Below the pieces are notes generated by a model that saw only the letters and a program-made list of their open reading frames with translations, was not told where the DNA came from and made no database searches. 64,000 nucleotides of DNA, from the NCBI GenBank assembly GCA_965214325.1, contig CBDCBG010000006.1, positions 4,588,001-4,652,000 of the forward strand, given 5' to 3'. Position 1 is the stretch's first letter; each line of letters begins with the position of its first letter. This document shows, piece by piece, positions 42,679-51,233 of this stretch. This DNA is from JAJEFO01 sp965214325. Its GTDB lineage: Bacteria > Pseudomonadota > Alphaproteobacteria > Rhodobacterales > Rhodobacteraceae. The position numbers were made by a program, and so were the translations under genes.

Positions 42679-43623
42679 ATGAACCTTGAACGCATCAAGC
42701 CGCACTTCCCCTGGATGACGTTGCTGGCGCTGGTCAGCGTCGTCGGGGCGGCGAATCCGGCCTTCTTCGACCCGCTAGGCTTCCTGTCGCTGGTCACCGA
42801 TGTCGTTCCGCTCTTCATCATGGCGCTTGGCATGACGTTCGCGATCTACATCGGCGGCATCGACCTGTCGGCGCAGCAGGTGGCGAACATGGTGACGGTC
42901 GTGGCCACCGTCTATCTTTCGCGGTTCGGAATCGGCGTGGCCGTGATTTGCGTTCTCGCTGGCTTCCTTTTCGGGGCGGTGTCGGGTTTCGTGACCACCC
43001 GTCTGTACGTTCCGTCATTCGTCTCGACGCTCGCGATGGGCTTCATCGCGCTGTCTGCCGCAAAGTACCTGTCTGGCCAGCGAGCGCTTTCCATGGACGC
43101 GACCGAGAGAAACACGAGCTTCGGCTGGATGTTCGACAGCACCGCCGGCGTGCCTCACCAGTTGGCAATCGCGGCCGCGCTTCTGGCTTTCGCGTGGTTT
43201 CTCCAGACGCGCACAAGCTTCGGGCGTGCGCTGAAAGCCGTCGGTTCGGGGGAACTCGCGGCAGTGGCCTCGGGGCTGAACGTTGATCGCGTGAAGATCC
43301 TCGCCTTCGCGATCTCCGGAGCCTTTGCGGGCATTGCAGGCCTGCTGTTCTCGGTCAAGCTTTCGGGCGGCGACGCGAACCTGGCGAACGGTTTCCTTCT
43401 TCTGGCAATTGTGGCCGTGCTCGTCGGTGGCACGCCCCTCACGGGCGGGGTTGGCGGCGTGATCAACACGGCCATCGGCACATTGATCGTCATGGTGATC
43501 CGCGCAGCCATGGTCTATCTCGAAGTCAGCGCGACGCAGCAGCAGATGGTCTTCGGCGTCGTCTTGATCGTCGCGATCGCGCTGACCATCGATCGAAGCA
43601 AGCTGAGCGGAGTCGTCAAGTGA
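42679..43623 (+). CDS. Sugar ABC transporter permease (second)
   Basis: 314 residues from ATG 42679 (GAGGA 9 nt upstream). RbsC-like permease with about eight to nine hydrophobic helices. Seen: YIGGIDLSAQQVANMVTVVA, FGAVSGFVTTRLYVPSFVST, TSFGRALKAVGSGELAAVAS and GGTPLTGGVGGVINTAIGTL. It overlaps the alcohol dehydrogenase by GTGA. Transcription from the operon promoter may be blocked by the IS110 insertion upstream. Confidence 0.9.
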   Translation: MNLERIKPHFPWMTLLALVSVVGAANPAFFDPLGFLSLVTDVVPLFIMALGMTFAIYIGGIDLSAQQVANMVTVVATVYLSRFGIGVAVICVLAGFLFGAVSGFVTTRLYVPSFVSTLAMGFIALSAAKYLSGQRALSMDATERNTSFGWMFDSTAGVPHQLAIAAALLAFAWFLQTRTSFGRALKAVGSGELAAVASGLNVDRVKILAFAISGAFAGIAGLLFSVKLSGGDANLANGFLLLAIVAVLVGGTPLTGGVGGVINTAIGTLIVMVIRAAMVYLEVSATQQQMVFGVVLIVAIALTIDRSKLSGVVK

Positions 43624-44675
43624 AGGCCTCAATGCACGCGGCGGTGCTCGTCGAACCGGGCCGGTTCGAGTTGCGAGAGGTCGCCCGTCCGGACCCCGGG
43701 CCGGGCGAAGCGCTGATCCGCATTGCGCGCACGGGCATCTGCGGCACGGACATGCACATCTTCCACGGTGCCTACGCGACCGAGAGCCTGCCGATGGTGT
43801 CAGGTCATGAATTCACCGGCCATGTCGCTGCGCTCGGGCGGGGCGTCGAGGACATCGAGGAAGGCCAGCCGGTTGTCGTCGACATGAACATTGGCTGCAC
43901 CCGCTGCTACTGGTGTCGCAGGAACGAGATCCTGAACTGCCCGAAGATGCGGCAGATCGGCATCACCGTCGACGGCGCCTTCGCGGAGTTCCTCTCGGTG
44001 CCCGCCCGGCTGGCAATTCCCGCACCGGAACATGTCGCGCCCGAGACGCTGGCCCTGACAGAGCCGCTTGCCTGCGTCGTGCGCGCCGCCCGCAAGTCTA
44101 ACGTCACCTTCGGCCGATCTGTCGCCGTCATCGGCGCCGGCCCCGTCGGCAACCTGCATGTCCAGCTCATGCGCACGATCGGCGCAGCCCCGATCATCGT
44201 TTCTGACATCAGTGCGGAGCGCGTGCAGATGGCTCTCGATGCCGGAGCCGATGTCGGCGTCAGTGAACCGGCGAGGCTGAATGCGGCCGTGATGGACGCC
44301 ACCGGCGGGCGCGGCGCGGACATCGTGATCGAAAGCGTCGGAAGTCCGGCGCTCTATGCCGAAGCGCAGGAACTCGTGCGCAAGGGCGGCCATATCATGG
44401 CCTTCGGACTGACCGAACCGGGCGAGGCCCTCAACCTGGACATCCTGGCAACGATCCTTGAGGAAAACTCGGTTCGGGGCACGGTCGCCGGCACGGGCGA
44501 GGACATGCATGACGCGCTGAACCTGCTCGTCCACGGCCGGATCATGACTGCGCCCTTCACGGGTGCGGCCTATCCGCTCGACGACATCCAGGCGGCATTC
44601 GACAGCTTTGCCGATCGACCGCAGCACCTGAAGACCCAAATCGTGATGCATGAGGACAAGGAGGAAGCCACATGA
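43620..44675 (+). CDS. Zinc-dependent medium-chain alcohol/sorbitol dehydrogenase
   Basis: 351 residues with a GTG start. Catalytic zinc ligands Cys41 (GICGTDMH) and His63-Glu64 (SGHEFTG), structural zinc Cys93, Cys96, Cys99 and Cys107 (CTRCYWCRRNEILNC), NAD motif VIGAGPVGNLHV. It resembles threonine/sorbitol dehydrogenases that oxidise secondary alcohols of polyols or sugars. An alternative ATG at 43632 is possible. In the transporter operon it likely takes the first step on the imported compound. Confidence 0.9.
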   Translation: MKASMHAAVLVEPGRFELREVARPDPGPGEALIRIARTGICGTDMHIFHGAYATESLPMVSGHEFTGHVAALGRGVEDIEEGQPVVVDMNIGCTRCYWCRRNEILNCPKMRQIGITVDGAFAEFLSVPARLAIPAPEHVAPETLALTEPLACVVRAARKSNVTFGRSVAVIGAGPVGNLHVQLMRTIGAAPIIVSDISAERVQMALDAGADVGVSEPARLNAAVMDATGGRGADIVIESVGSPALYAEAQELVRKGGHIMAFGLTEPGEALNLDILATILEENSVRGTVAGTGEDMHDALNLLVHGRIMTAPFTGAAYPLDDIQAAFDSFADRPQHLKTQIVMHEDKEEAT

Positions 44676-45229
44676 ACACGGAAGCATACGGTTCCAGGCC
44701 TGAAGGCCGCATTCCCAACAGCCGATTCCCGTTGCTGGTGCATCGTGATGCCGTCCCGGACGGCGGCGTCGACGCGATCAGGACACGGTTCCGCGACAGC
44801 GGCTGGTCGAACAACTGGGAGTATCCCGGGATCTACAGGTACGCCCACTTCCATTCCACGAGCCACGAGTGCCTGGGATGTGCCCGGGGATGGGCAGAGT
44901 TTTCCCTGTCCGTCGAGGGCTGGACGCGCGTGAAGCTCGGTGTCGGAGACGTCATCGTGATGCCGGCCGGCGTCAGCCACGAGATGGTGGACTGTTCAGG
45001 GGACATCTCGATGGTGGGCGGCTATCCCGATGGACGCGACTGGGACAACGTCCAGGAGAGGTTCCTGACGGATGAACTGTTTCGCCAGGCAGCGAAGCGG
45101 ATCATGATGCTGCCAATTCCTCAAAGGGATCCGGTGACGGGCGAGGCCTTGCGGCAGTGGCTTGACGCGCCGTCTTCGGTCGATGGCGGCTGGAACGATT
45201 TCCGCGACGGGCTGGACGCTGCATCGTAG
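44672..45229 (+). CDS. Cupin-domain protein (YjlB-like)
   Basis: 185 residues, overlapping the dehydrogenase gene by ATGA. A single cupin barrel: YRYAHFHSTSHECLGCARGW (His/His/Glu metal ligands), then GVGDVIVMPAGVSHEMVDCS (distal His). Length and pattern agree with YjlB-type cupins. It may isomerise or bind the sugar product of the neighbouring dehydrogenase. The reaction is unknown. Confidence 0.82.
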   Translation: MNTEAYGSRPEGRIPNSRFPLLVHRDAVPDGGVDAIRTRFRDSGWSNNWEYPGIYRYAHFHSTSHECLGCARGWAEFSLSVEGWTRVKLGVGDVIVMPAGVSHEMVDCSGDISMVGGYPDGRDWDNVQERFLTDELFRQAAKRIMMLPIPQRDPVTGEALRQWLDAPSSVDGGWNDFRDGLDAAS

Positions 45230-45394
45230 AGGGGACAAGGCTCCATGTGTCGACTGCAATTCCTTCACGCATCGCGGAGGAGCCCGTGCAGTTCTGGCGT
45301 CGCGCCGGGCCGGGACCCGTTTGCGTTTGGCGGCGAAAGCAACGGTTTCGCAGGGCGCGCTTCCTGCGGGGCCGGCGACCGGGGGTTTTGGTAG

Positions 45395-46996
45395 ATGGCG
45401 GAAACGGGCTTCGATTACGTGATTGTCGGCGGCGGGTCGGCAGGCTGCGTTCTGGCGAGCAGGCTGAGCGAGGATCCTGCCGTGCGGGTTCTCCTCCTGG
45501 AGGCGGGCGGCAAGGACAGGCATCCGCTCATTCACATGCCTGTCGGCTTCGCGAAGATGACGGACGGGCCGCATACCTGGGGCCTTGCGACGGCGCCGCA
45601 GAAGCACGCGAACAATCGCGAAATTGCCTACGCACAGGCGCGAGTGATCGGCGGCGGATCTTCAATCAATGCGGAGGTCTTCACCCGCGGCAACCCGGTG
45701 GACTACGACAGATGGGCAGAACGGGAAGGCTGTGACGGCTGGGCGTTCAAGGACATTCAGCAGTATTTCCTCCGTTCGGAAGGCAATGCCGTCCTTTCGG
45801 GAGACTGGCACGGGACCGACGGTCCGCTTGCGGTCTCGAACATTCCCGATCCGCAACCGATGACTCGTGCATTCGTGCAGTCGTGCCAGGAACTCGGCAT
45901 TCCGTACAACCCGGATTTCAACGGGCAAGTCCAGGCCGGGTGCGGCGTCTACCAGACCACGACCAGAAACGGCCGGCGCTGCTCCGCTGCCGTAGGCTAT
46001 CTCAGGCCGGTCCTGGACCGGCCGAACCTGACCGTGGAGACCGGCTGCCTCGTCGAGCGAATCGAGTTTGCAGGCACGCGCGCGACCGGTGTCGCGTATT
46101 CCAGCGGTCGCGAACGCAGGTCGGTGCGGGCGGATCTTGAGATCCTTGTGACCTCCGGGGCGATCGGGACCCCGAAGATCATGATGCTGTCAGGCGTCGG
46201 GCCTGCCATGCACCTGCGCGAGCACGGCATCGATGTTGTGCACGAACTGCCGGGTGTCGGCGAAAACCTGAACGATCATTTCGGCATCGACATCGTGGCC
46301 GAGTTGAACGGTCACCACAGCCTGGACAAGTACAACAAGCCGCACTGGGCGCTTTGGGCGGGCATGGAATACGTCCTGTTCCGTTCGGGTCCGGTCACGT
46401 CCAACGTTGTCGAGGGCGGCGCGTTCTGGTTTGCCGATGACAGCAAGCCGGTGCCTGACCTGCAGTTCCACTTCCTTGCGGGAGCCGGGGCGGAGGCCGG
46501 CGTTCCAAGCGTGCCGAAGGGCTCGTCGGGCATCACGCTCAATTCCTACACGGTCCGGCCGAAGAGCCGTGGCACCGTGCGGCTGCGTTCCGCCGACCCG
46601 TCGTTGCCGCCTGTGGTGGATCCGAATTTCCTGGCCGAGCCGGAAGATCTCAGGACAAGCGTCGAAGGCGTGAAGATCAGTCGCGAGATCTTCTCGCAGC
46701 CCTCGCTGCGAAAGCACATCAGGACAGTCAGGTTTCCCGATGACGGCGTGAGGACGCAGGCGGACCTCGAGGCCTATGCACGCCAGTTCGGGCGCACCTC
46801 TTACCATCCGACCTGCACGTGCAAGATGGGCAGCGACGAGATGTCGGTGGTCGATCCACAATGCCGGGTCCGAGGCCTGGACGGGATTCGCATCTGCGAC
46901 AGTTCGATCATGCCGAGCCTCGTGGGTTCGAACACGAATGCGCCGACGATCATGATTGCCGAGAAGGCAAGTGACATGATCCGGGGCAACCACTGA
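45395..46996 (+). CDS. GMC family FAD oxidoreductase (choline dehydrogenase-like)
   Basis: 533 residues. FAD motif VIVGGGSAGCVLASRL (10-25), GMC signature 1 region ARVIGGGSSINAEVFTRG, signature 2 VTSGAIGTPKIMMLSGVGPA, PGVGENLNDHFG, and active-site His471 (SYHPTCTCKMG) with Asn515 (SNTNAPTIMIAEKA). Oxidises an alcohol such as choline or a polyol. It lies 165 bp after the cupin gene and may be a separate transcript. The convergent hairpin at 47000-47041 follows it. Confidence 0.9.
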   Translation: MAETGFDYVIVGGGSAGCVLASRLSEDPAVRVLLLEAGGKDRHPLIHMPVGFAKMTDGPHTWGLATAPQKHANNREIAYAQARVIGGGSSINAEVFTRGNPVDYDRWAEREGCDGWAFKDIQQYFLRSEGNAVLSGDWHGTDGPLAVSNIPDPQPMTRAFVQSCQELGIPYNPDFNGQVQAGCGVYQTTTRNGRRCSAAVGYLRPVLDRPNLTVETGCLVERIEFAGTRATGVAYSSGRERRSVRADLEILVTSGAIGTPKIMMLSGVGPAMHLREHGIDVVHELPGVGENLNDHFGIDIVAELNGHHSLDKYNKPHWALWAGMEYVLFRSGPVTSNVVEGGAFWFADDSKPVPDLQFHFLAGAGAEAGVPSVPKGSSGITLNSYTVRPKSRGTVRLRSADPSLPPVVDPNFLAEPEDLRTSVEGVKISREIFSQPSLRKHIRTVRFPDDGVRTQADLEAYARQFGRTSYHPTCTCKMGSDEMSVVDPQCRVRGLDGIRICDSSIMPSLVGSNTNAPTIMIAEKASDMIRGNH

Positions 46997-46999
46997 ACG

Positions 47000-47041
47000 G
47001 AAGACCGGCCTCGAAGCCTGGTTCGGACGAGACCGGTCTTC
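47000..47041. terminator. Inverted repeat between convergent genes
   Basis: GAAGACCGG (47000-47008) and CCGGTCTTC (47033-47041) pair perfectly with a 24-nt loop, 4 nt after the GMC oxidoreductase stop. There is no U-tract. It probably ends transcription from either the GMC gene or the opposite aldo/keto reductase. Confidence 0.45.
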
Positions 47042-47091
47042 GCCGGACTGGCAGCGCAGGCGGCGAATGGATCCGGTTCGGCGCGGAGCGT

Positions 47092-47910
47092 TCAGTCCCA
47101 GGTCGGCGCCCAAGGCACGAGGTCTTCGCCGACGATCCGGTAGCCAGTCGCGGTGAGCTTCTCGATCCTTGCCATGTCCACGCAGGACAGCGTGAACTCC
47201 ATGATGTCGAAATTCGCCCGCATGTTTGCCGGCTTGGTCGACATCGTGTTCACGCTCACGCCCTTCTGGACAATCCAGCGCAGCGCCACCTGGCCCGCGG
47301 TCTTTCCGTATGCGGCTCCGATCTCGGCGAATTCGGGGTGCTTGAACACCTCGCCGCGCGCGACTGAGCAATAGGATGACAGTGGAATCCCAGTCTCGTT
47401 CGCGCCAGCGAGCAGACGGTCCTGATTCAGGAGCGGATGGAACTCGACCTGGTTCGTCACGATCGGCGCGTCGACGATGGACTTCGCGTCCTTCATCATC
47501 TGGACCGTGTAGTTCGAAACGCCGATGTTCCTTGCCAGTCCCTGGTCACGGGACGCTTGCAGGAGCTTCAATGACGGCGCAATGTTGCCGTCCATCGGAG
47601 GCCAGTGCAGCAGCAGGACGTCCACGCAGTCGACTTGCAGCGCCTTCAGGCTCCGCTCGACCGAGGCCATGAACCCGCCTTCGCCGAAATTGTCCGGATG
47701 AACCTTCGTCGTGATGCAGAGCTCTTCGCGGGGAATGCCCGTCGCTTTCAGCGCTTCGCCGGTCTCCGCCTCGTTGCCATACATCTGCGCGGTGTCGAAG
47801 GCCCGGAATCCGATCTCGGCCGCGGCAAGGATCGCCTGTTTCGCGACATCTCCTTCCAGCGGAAATGTGCCAAAGGCGCGTTGGTAGGTCCTTTGGAAAT
47901 ATATGTTCAT
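47092..47910 (-). CDS. Aldo/keto reductase (2,5-diketogluconate reductase-like)
   Basis: 272 residues. (beta/alpha)8 NADPH-dependent carbonyl reductase with tetrad Asp39 (FDTAQMYGN), Tyr44, Lys69 (TTKVHP) and His102 (LLHWPP). Signature IGVSNY is present, and the C-terminal region is short, as in prokaryotic AKR5-type enzymes. The promoter region contains operator site 2 (47938-47953), 28 nt upstream of the start. It is divergent from the CoA-transferase operon, which has its own site 3. Confidence 0.9.
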   Translation of the reverse strand: MNIYFQRTYQRAFGTFPLEGDVAKQAILAAAEIGFRAFDTAQMYGNEAETGEALKATGIPREELCITTKVHPDNFGEGGFMASVERSLKALQVDCVDVLLLHWPPMDGNIAPSLKLLQASRDQGLARNIGVSNYTVQMMKDAKSIVDAPIVTNQVEFHPLLNQDRLLAGANETGIPLSSYCSVARGEVFKHPEFAEIGAAYGKTAGQVALRWIVQKGVSVNTMSTKPANMRANFDIMEFTLSCVDMARIEKLTATGYRIVGEDLVPWAPTWD

Positions 47911-47937
47911 CGGTGCCCCCTGGAACTCCGGCCCATT

Positions 47938-47953
47938 GTAACTCTATGGTTAC
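47938..47953 (-). promoter_or_regulatory. 16-bp palindromic operator, site 2
   Basis: Minus strand GTAACCATAGAGTTAC, 15 of 16 identical to site 1. The last bases fuse into TACAAT, a good -10 for the aldo/keto reductase gene, so a bound regulator would block RNA polymerase. Confidence 0.78.
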
Positions 47954-48039
47954 TTGAAGGGAAGGCCTGTTTGCCAGAGGGTTGACTTTTTTCCGGCATT
48001 TCGCGCTTGTTTCGGCGATGCGGGCTTGGCATATACGTG

Positions 48040-48055
48040 ATAACCAACCGGTTAC
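48040..48055 (+). promoter_or_regulatory. 16-bp palindromic operator, site 3
   Basis: ATAACCAACCGGTTAC. It follows a possible promoter TTGTTT-N17-CATATA by 3-4 nt and lies 33 nt upstream of the CoA-transferase start. Confidence 0.75.
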
Positions 48056-48088
48056 TTCCGGCAGCGGCACAACTTCGGGGAGGCCGTC

Positions 48089-49660
48089 TTGACAAAGCAG
48101 AGAAGCGCAGCCGACGCAGTCGCGCTGATCCCGGACAACGCGGTTGTGGCTGTCAACTCCTCAAGCGGGCTGTGCTGCCCGGACTTCGTGCTCCAGGCGC
48201 TTGGCGAAAGATTCGAGGCCGAAGGATCCCCGAAGAACCTCACGACGATTCATCCCATTGCCGCCGGCGACATGTTTGGCGTCAAGGGCGTGGACCATAT
48301 CGCAAGGCCCGGATGCCTGTCGACGATCATTGGCGGCAGCTATCCGTCAGGTCCCTCCAGTTCCGACCCGCCGCTCATCTGGCAGATGATCGCCTCGAAC
48401 CAGGTCAAGGCATACAACCTTCCTTCGGGCATCGTCTTCGACATGTTGCGGGAAGGAGCCGGACATCGCCCCGGGGTGCTTACCAAGATCGGCATGGACA
48501 CGTTCGTGGACCCCGTCCAGGAGGGCGGTGCCATGAATGAGGCAGCCGCTGCCGAGCCCATCGTCAAGCATGTGGAGTTCGAAAGCGAGGACTGGCTGTT
48601 TTTCGCCGCGCTTCGCCCTGACGTTGCGATCATCCGCGCCACGACCGGCGACGAGCGCGGCAACCTGGGTTTCAAGTCCGAGGGTGCCTATCTCGGCGCG
48701 ATGGAGATGGCGCTAGCCGCGCACAATTGTGGCGGAACCGTCATTGCGCAGGTGCGGCAGGTGGCGCAAGACGGTTCGCTGCGCCCCCATGATGTCCATG
48801 TGCCTGGCATTCTTGTCGATGCGCTGGTCGAGGCGCCCGACATGCTGCAGACCACCGCGACGACCTACGATCCGGCGATATCAGGCGAACTGATCCGCCC
48901 GATCGACAGCTTCCGGAAAATGAGCTTCGGCGTGCCCAAGGTCATTGCACGGCGCGTGGCGCAGGAACTTCGCAAGGGATGGGCGGTGAACATCGGTTTC
49001 GGCGTGTCGGCCAACGTGCCGCGCGTGTTCATCGAGGAGGGTTGCCACGGAGACGTTACCTGGGTGATCGAGCAGGGCGCGATCGGTGGCGTGCCGTTGC
49101 TGGACTTCAAGTTCGGGTGTGCTGCCAATGCCGACGCCTTCGTGACCTCGCCGCATCAGTTCACCTATTTCCAGGCCGGGGGCTTCGACGCCTCGCTGCT
49201 TTCGTTTCTCGAGATCGACGCGGACGGGTCGGTCAACGTGTCGAGGTTGAAGTCGACCCCGCACCGGACGGCGGGCGCCGGAGGCTTTGTCGACATCACG
49301 GCACGGGCTCGGCGAATCGTGTACTCGGGAACTTTCAACGCCGGCGCGAAGATGCGCATCGAGAACGGCAGGCTGGTGATCGACACCGAGGGGCACACGG
49401 CCAAGGTCGTGCCCGAAGTGGACCATGTCTCGTTTTCCGGTCGACGCGCCGTCGCGCAAGGGCAGGAAGTCACCTATGTCACCGAGCGCTGCGTAATGCG
49501 GTTGACGGAGGAGGGGCTCGAGGTGAGTGAGATCGCGCAAGGCGCGGACCTGCGGCGTGACGTGCTTGATCAGGCGGAAACGCCGCTCAAGGTGGCCGAC
49601 GACCTGCGCGTGATGGATGCAGCGCTCTTCGATCCGGCCCCGTTCGGGCTCATGCCATGA
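48089..49660 (+). CDS. Fused-subunit acetate/3-ketoacid CoA-transferase (YdiF-like)
   Basis: 523 residues with a TTG start (GGAGG 6 nt upstream). Alpha and beta parts are fused in one chain, as in YdiF/acetate CoA-transferases. The alpha part has IPDNAVVAVNSSSGLCCPDF, RPGCLSTIIGGSY and NLPSGIVFDMLREGA. The beta part has NIGFGVSANVPRVF and the catalytic Glu328 in WVIEQGAIGG, which forms a thioester with CoA. It activates a carboxylic acid, probably an acid produced by the regulon enzymes. First gene of an operon with an enoyl-CoA hydratase and a Dabb protein (ATGA and TTGA overlaps). Confidence 0.9.
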   Translation: MTKQRSAADAVALIPDNAVVAVNSSSGLCCPDFVLQALGERFEAEGSPKNLTTIHPIAAGDMFGVKGVDHIARPGCLSTIIGGSYPSGPSSSDPPLIWQMIASNQVKAYNLPSGIVFDMLREGAGHRPGVLTKIGMDTFVDPVQEGGAMNEAAAAEPIVKHVEFESEDWLFFAALRPDVAIIRATTGDERGNLGFKSEGAYLGAMEMALAAHNCGGTVIAQVRQVAQDGSLRPHDVHVPGILVDALVEAPDMLQTTATTYDPAISGELIRPIDSFRKMSFGVPKVIARRVAQELRKGWAVNIGFGVSANVPRVFIEEGCHGDVTWVIEQGAIGGVPLLDFKFGCAANADAFVTSPHQFTYFQAGGFDASLLSFLEIDADGSVNVSRLKSTPHRTAGAGGFVDITARARRIVYSGTFNAGAKMRIENGRLVIDTEGHTAKVVPEVDHVSFSGRRAVAQGQEVTYVTERCVMRLTEEGLEVSEIAQGADLRRDVLDQAETPLKVADDLRVMDAALFDPAPFGLMP

Positions 49661-50439
49661 GCGCATCGCGGATAACGCTGCGGATCGACGGAGCGATCGG
49701 GCATCTTCGGATCGCGAGGCCCGAAAAGCTGAATGCGCTTGACGCTGCCATGGTGGACGAGCTGGCCGCGCGGTGCCGGGAGATCGAGCACCACGGCGAC
49801 ATCCGGGTTGTCGTCCTTTCGGGCGAAGGCAAGGCGTTTTCCGCCGGCGGAGACATCGAGGCCTGGTCCGCAGTGAGCCCGGAACGGTTCGGGCGGCACT
49901 GGATTCGGGACGGGCATGCCGCATTCGACGCCTTGGCGAGACTGCGCCAGCCCGTCATCGCCGTTCTGGACGGGCATGCTCTTGGCGGCGGCCTGGAAAT
50001 TGCTGCTTGCGCGGACATTCGCATCGCAGAGGAGCATGTGAGGATCGGTCAGCCGGAATCCGGTCTTGGCATTGTTCCCGGCTGGTCCGGCACGCAACGC
50101 GCCGTACGGCGCTTTGGTGCGCAGACAGTGCGGCGCATGGCGCTGTTCGGTACGGTGTTTGCGGCCGAAGAAGCGTTGAACCTCGGTATCGTCGATCAAG
50201 TCGTGCCTGCCGGAAACGGTGCGGCGGCGGCGGCAGAACTGGCGCAAGCCGTCCTGGGTCGCGGGTCGCGGGCGACGGAACTCGTGAAGATGACGATCAA
50301 CGCTGCCGAAGGCGAGGAACACGAGCGCGTTCTTGAGGCGCTTGCGGGCGCATTGGCGGCGGGCACGGATGAACTGGCCGAGGGGCTTGCGGCGTTCCGG
50401 GAAGGCCGCAAGCCCGATTTTGGAAAGGACGAAGCTTGA
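49657..50439 (+). CDS. Enoyl-CoA hydratase/isomerase family protein
   Basis: 260 residues, crotonase fold. Seen: LRIARPEKLNALDAAMVDEL, the oxyanion-hole blocks FSAGGDIEAW and DGHALGGGLEIAACADIRIA, and IGQPESGLGIVPGWSGTQRA with a Glu in the catalytic position. ATG overlaps the CoA-transferase stop. Together with the CoA-transferase and acyl-CoA dehydrogenase at 31898 it could carry out a beta-oxidation-like sequence on an unusual acyl-CoA. Confidence 0.9.
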   Translation: MSASRITLRIDGAIGHLRIARPEKLNALDAAMVDELAARCREIEHHGDIRVVVLSGEGKAFSAGGDIEAWSAVSPERFGRHWIRDGHAAFDALARLRQPVIAVLDGHALGGGLEIAACADIRIAEEHVRIGQPESGLGIVPGWSGTQRAVRRFGAQTVRRMALFGTVFAAEEALNLGIVDQVVPAGNGAAAAAELAQAVLGRGSRATELVKMTINAAEGEEHERVLEALAGALAAGTDELAEGLAAFREGRKPDFGKDEA

Positions 50440-50747
50440 TTCGACATCTGGTTGCCCTGCGGTTCAAGGCGGGCACGACTGACGACGTGAAGCAGGGTCT
50501 CATGGACGATCTTGCCGCGCTGGACGAACGGATTGACGGCATTCTCGACTTTCGGGCATGCCCGAACGTCAGCGTCGAGGATCCGCTGGTGCGCGGATAT
50601 CGTGATCTCTTCTGGTTCGATTTCCGGGACGCATCCGTGCGCGATGCCTATCTCGCCGACGAGGAGCACCAGGGCATCGGTGCGCGGATTGTCGCCGAGC
50701 TCGAAGGCGGTGCGGAAGGCGTGCTCGTCCTCGACTTCGAGACTTGA
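50436..50747 (+). CDS. Dabb (stress-responsive A/B barrel) family protein
   Basis: 103 residues, TTG start in a TTGA overlap. A small dimeric alpha/beta barrel: MIRHLVALRFKAGTTDDVKQ, LMDDLAALDERIDGIL, DLFWFDFRDASVRDAYLADE and a C-terminal VLVLDFE strand. The characteristic N-terminal His of the IRHLVA strand is present. The family includes olivetolic-acid-cyclase-like enzymes and many uncharacterised proteins in catabolic operons. Confidence 0.85.
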   Translation: MIRHLVALRFKAGTTDDVKQGLMDDLAALDERIDGILDFRACPNVSVEDPLVRGYRDLFWFDFRDASVRDAYLADEEHQGIGARIVAELEGGAEGVLVLDFET

Positions 50748-50753
50748 CGCCGT

Positions 50754-51175
50754 TCAGCGACAGACCAGCAGCCGGTTTGTGCCCGAATGCGCATTCTCGC
50801 CGCGTTGACCGGCGACATCGAGGTCGGGCACCAGGACGGCCTGGTCTTCCTTTCGCGCCTCCTTGATTGCCGAAACCGCGATCGTCGCTGCAATCCGGTC
50901 ACCGGCGAGGACGGGCCGATGGAAGCTCCGGCGCCAGCCGGGCGAAGCCCCGGCGCGAAACTGCGCAGGCGCCCGGTTCTCAACCCGTCGATCAAGGAAA
51001 GCACGAGTGGCCCGTGCGCGACGCGCGCGTCAGGTCCATGGCGCCGGGCGGCCTTGCCGGACATGTGAATCTCGAACCTGTCGCCTGTAATGTCGGCGAA
51101 TTCATCGATCATCTCCGCTGTCACGGTCATGGGGCCGCAATCGATGCGGTCCCCTTTCGCGAGCGTGGCAGCGCC
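50754..51175 (-). pseudogene. MaoC-like dehydratase, frameshifted
   Basis: Minus-strand KGDRIDCGPMTVTAEMIDEF, ADITGDRFEIHM and RVAHGPLVLSLIDGL are a typical MaoC N-terminal half with the catalytic Asp/His region. After ~50983 the homologous continuation is in another frame (ENRAPAQFRAGASPGWRRSF, HRPVLAGDRIAATIAVSAIK, VLVPDLDVAGQRGENAHSGT), ending at 50754. One missing or extra base explains the break. The 5' end lacks a clear start, with an in-frame TAG upstream. It follows the aldo/keto reductase on the same strand, so an enoyl-CoA hydratase role in the regulon has probably been lost. Confidence 0.8.
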
Positions 51176-51233
51176 GTGGCGGCCCGGAGGAAGGAGGCGC
51201 GTCGAGATGTCGCCCTATCGAGCCGGCCCGGTT

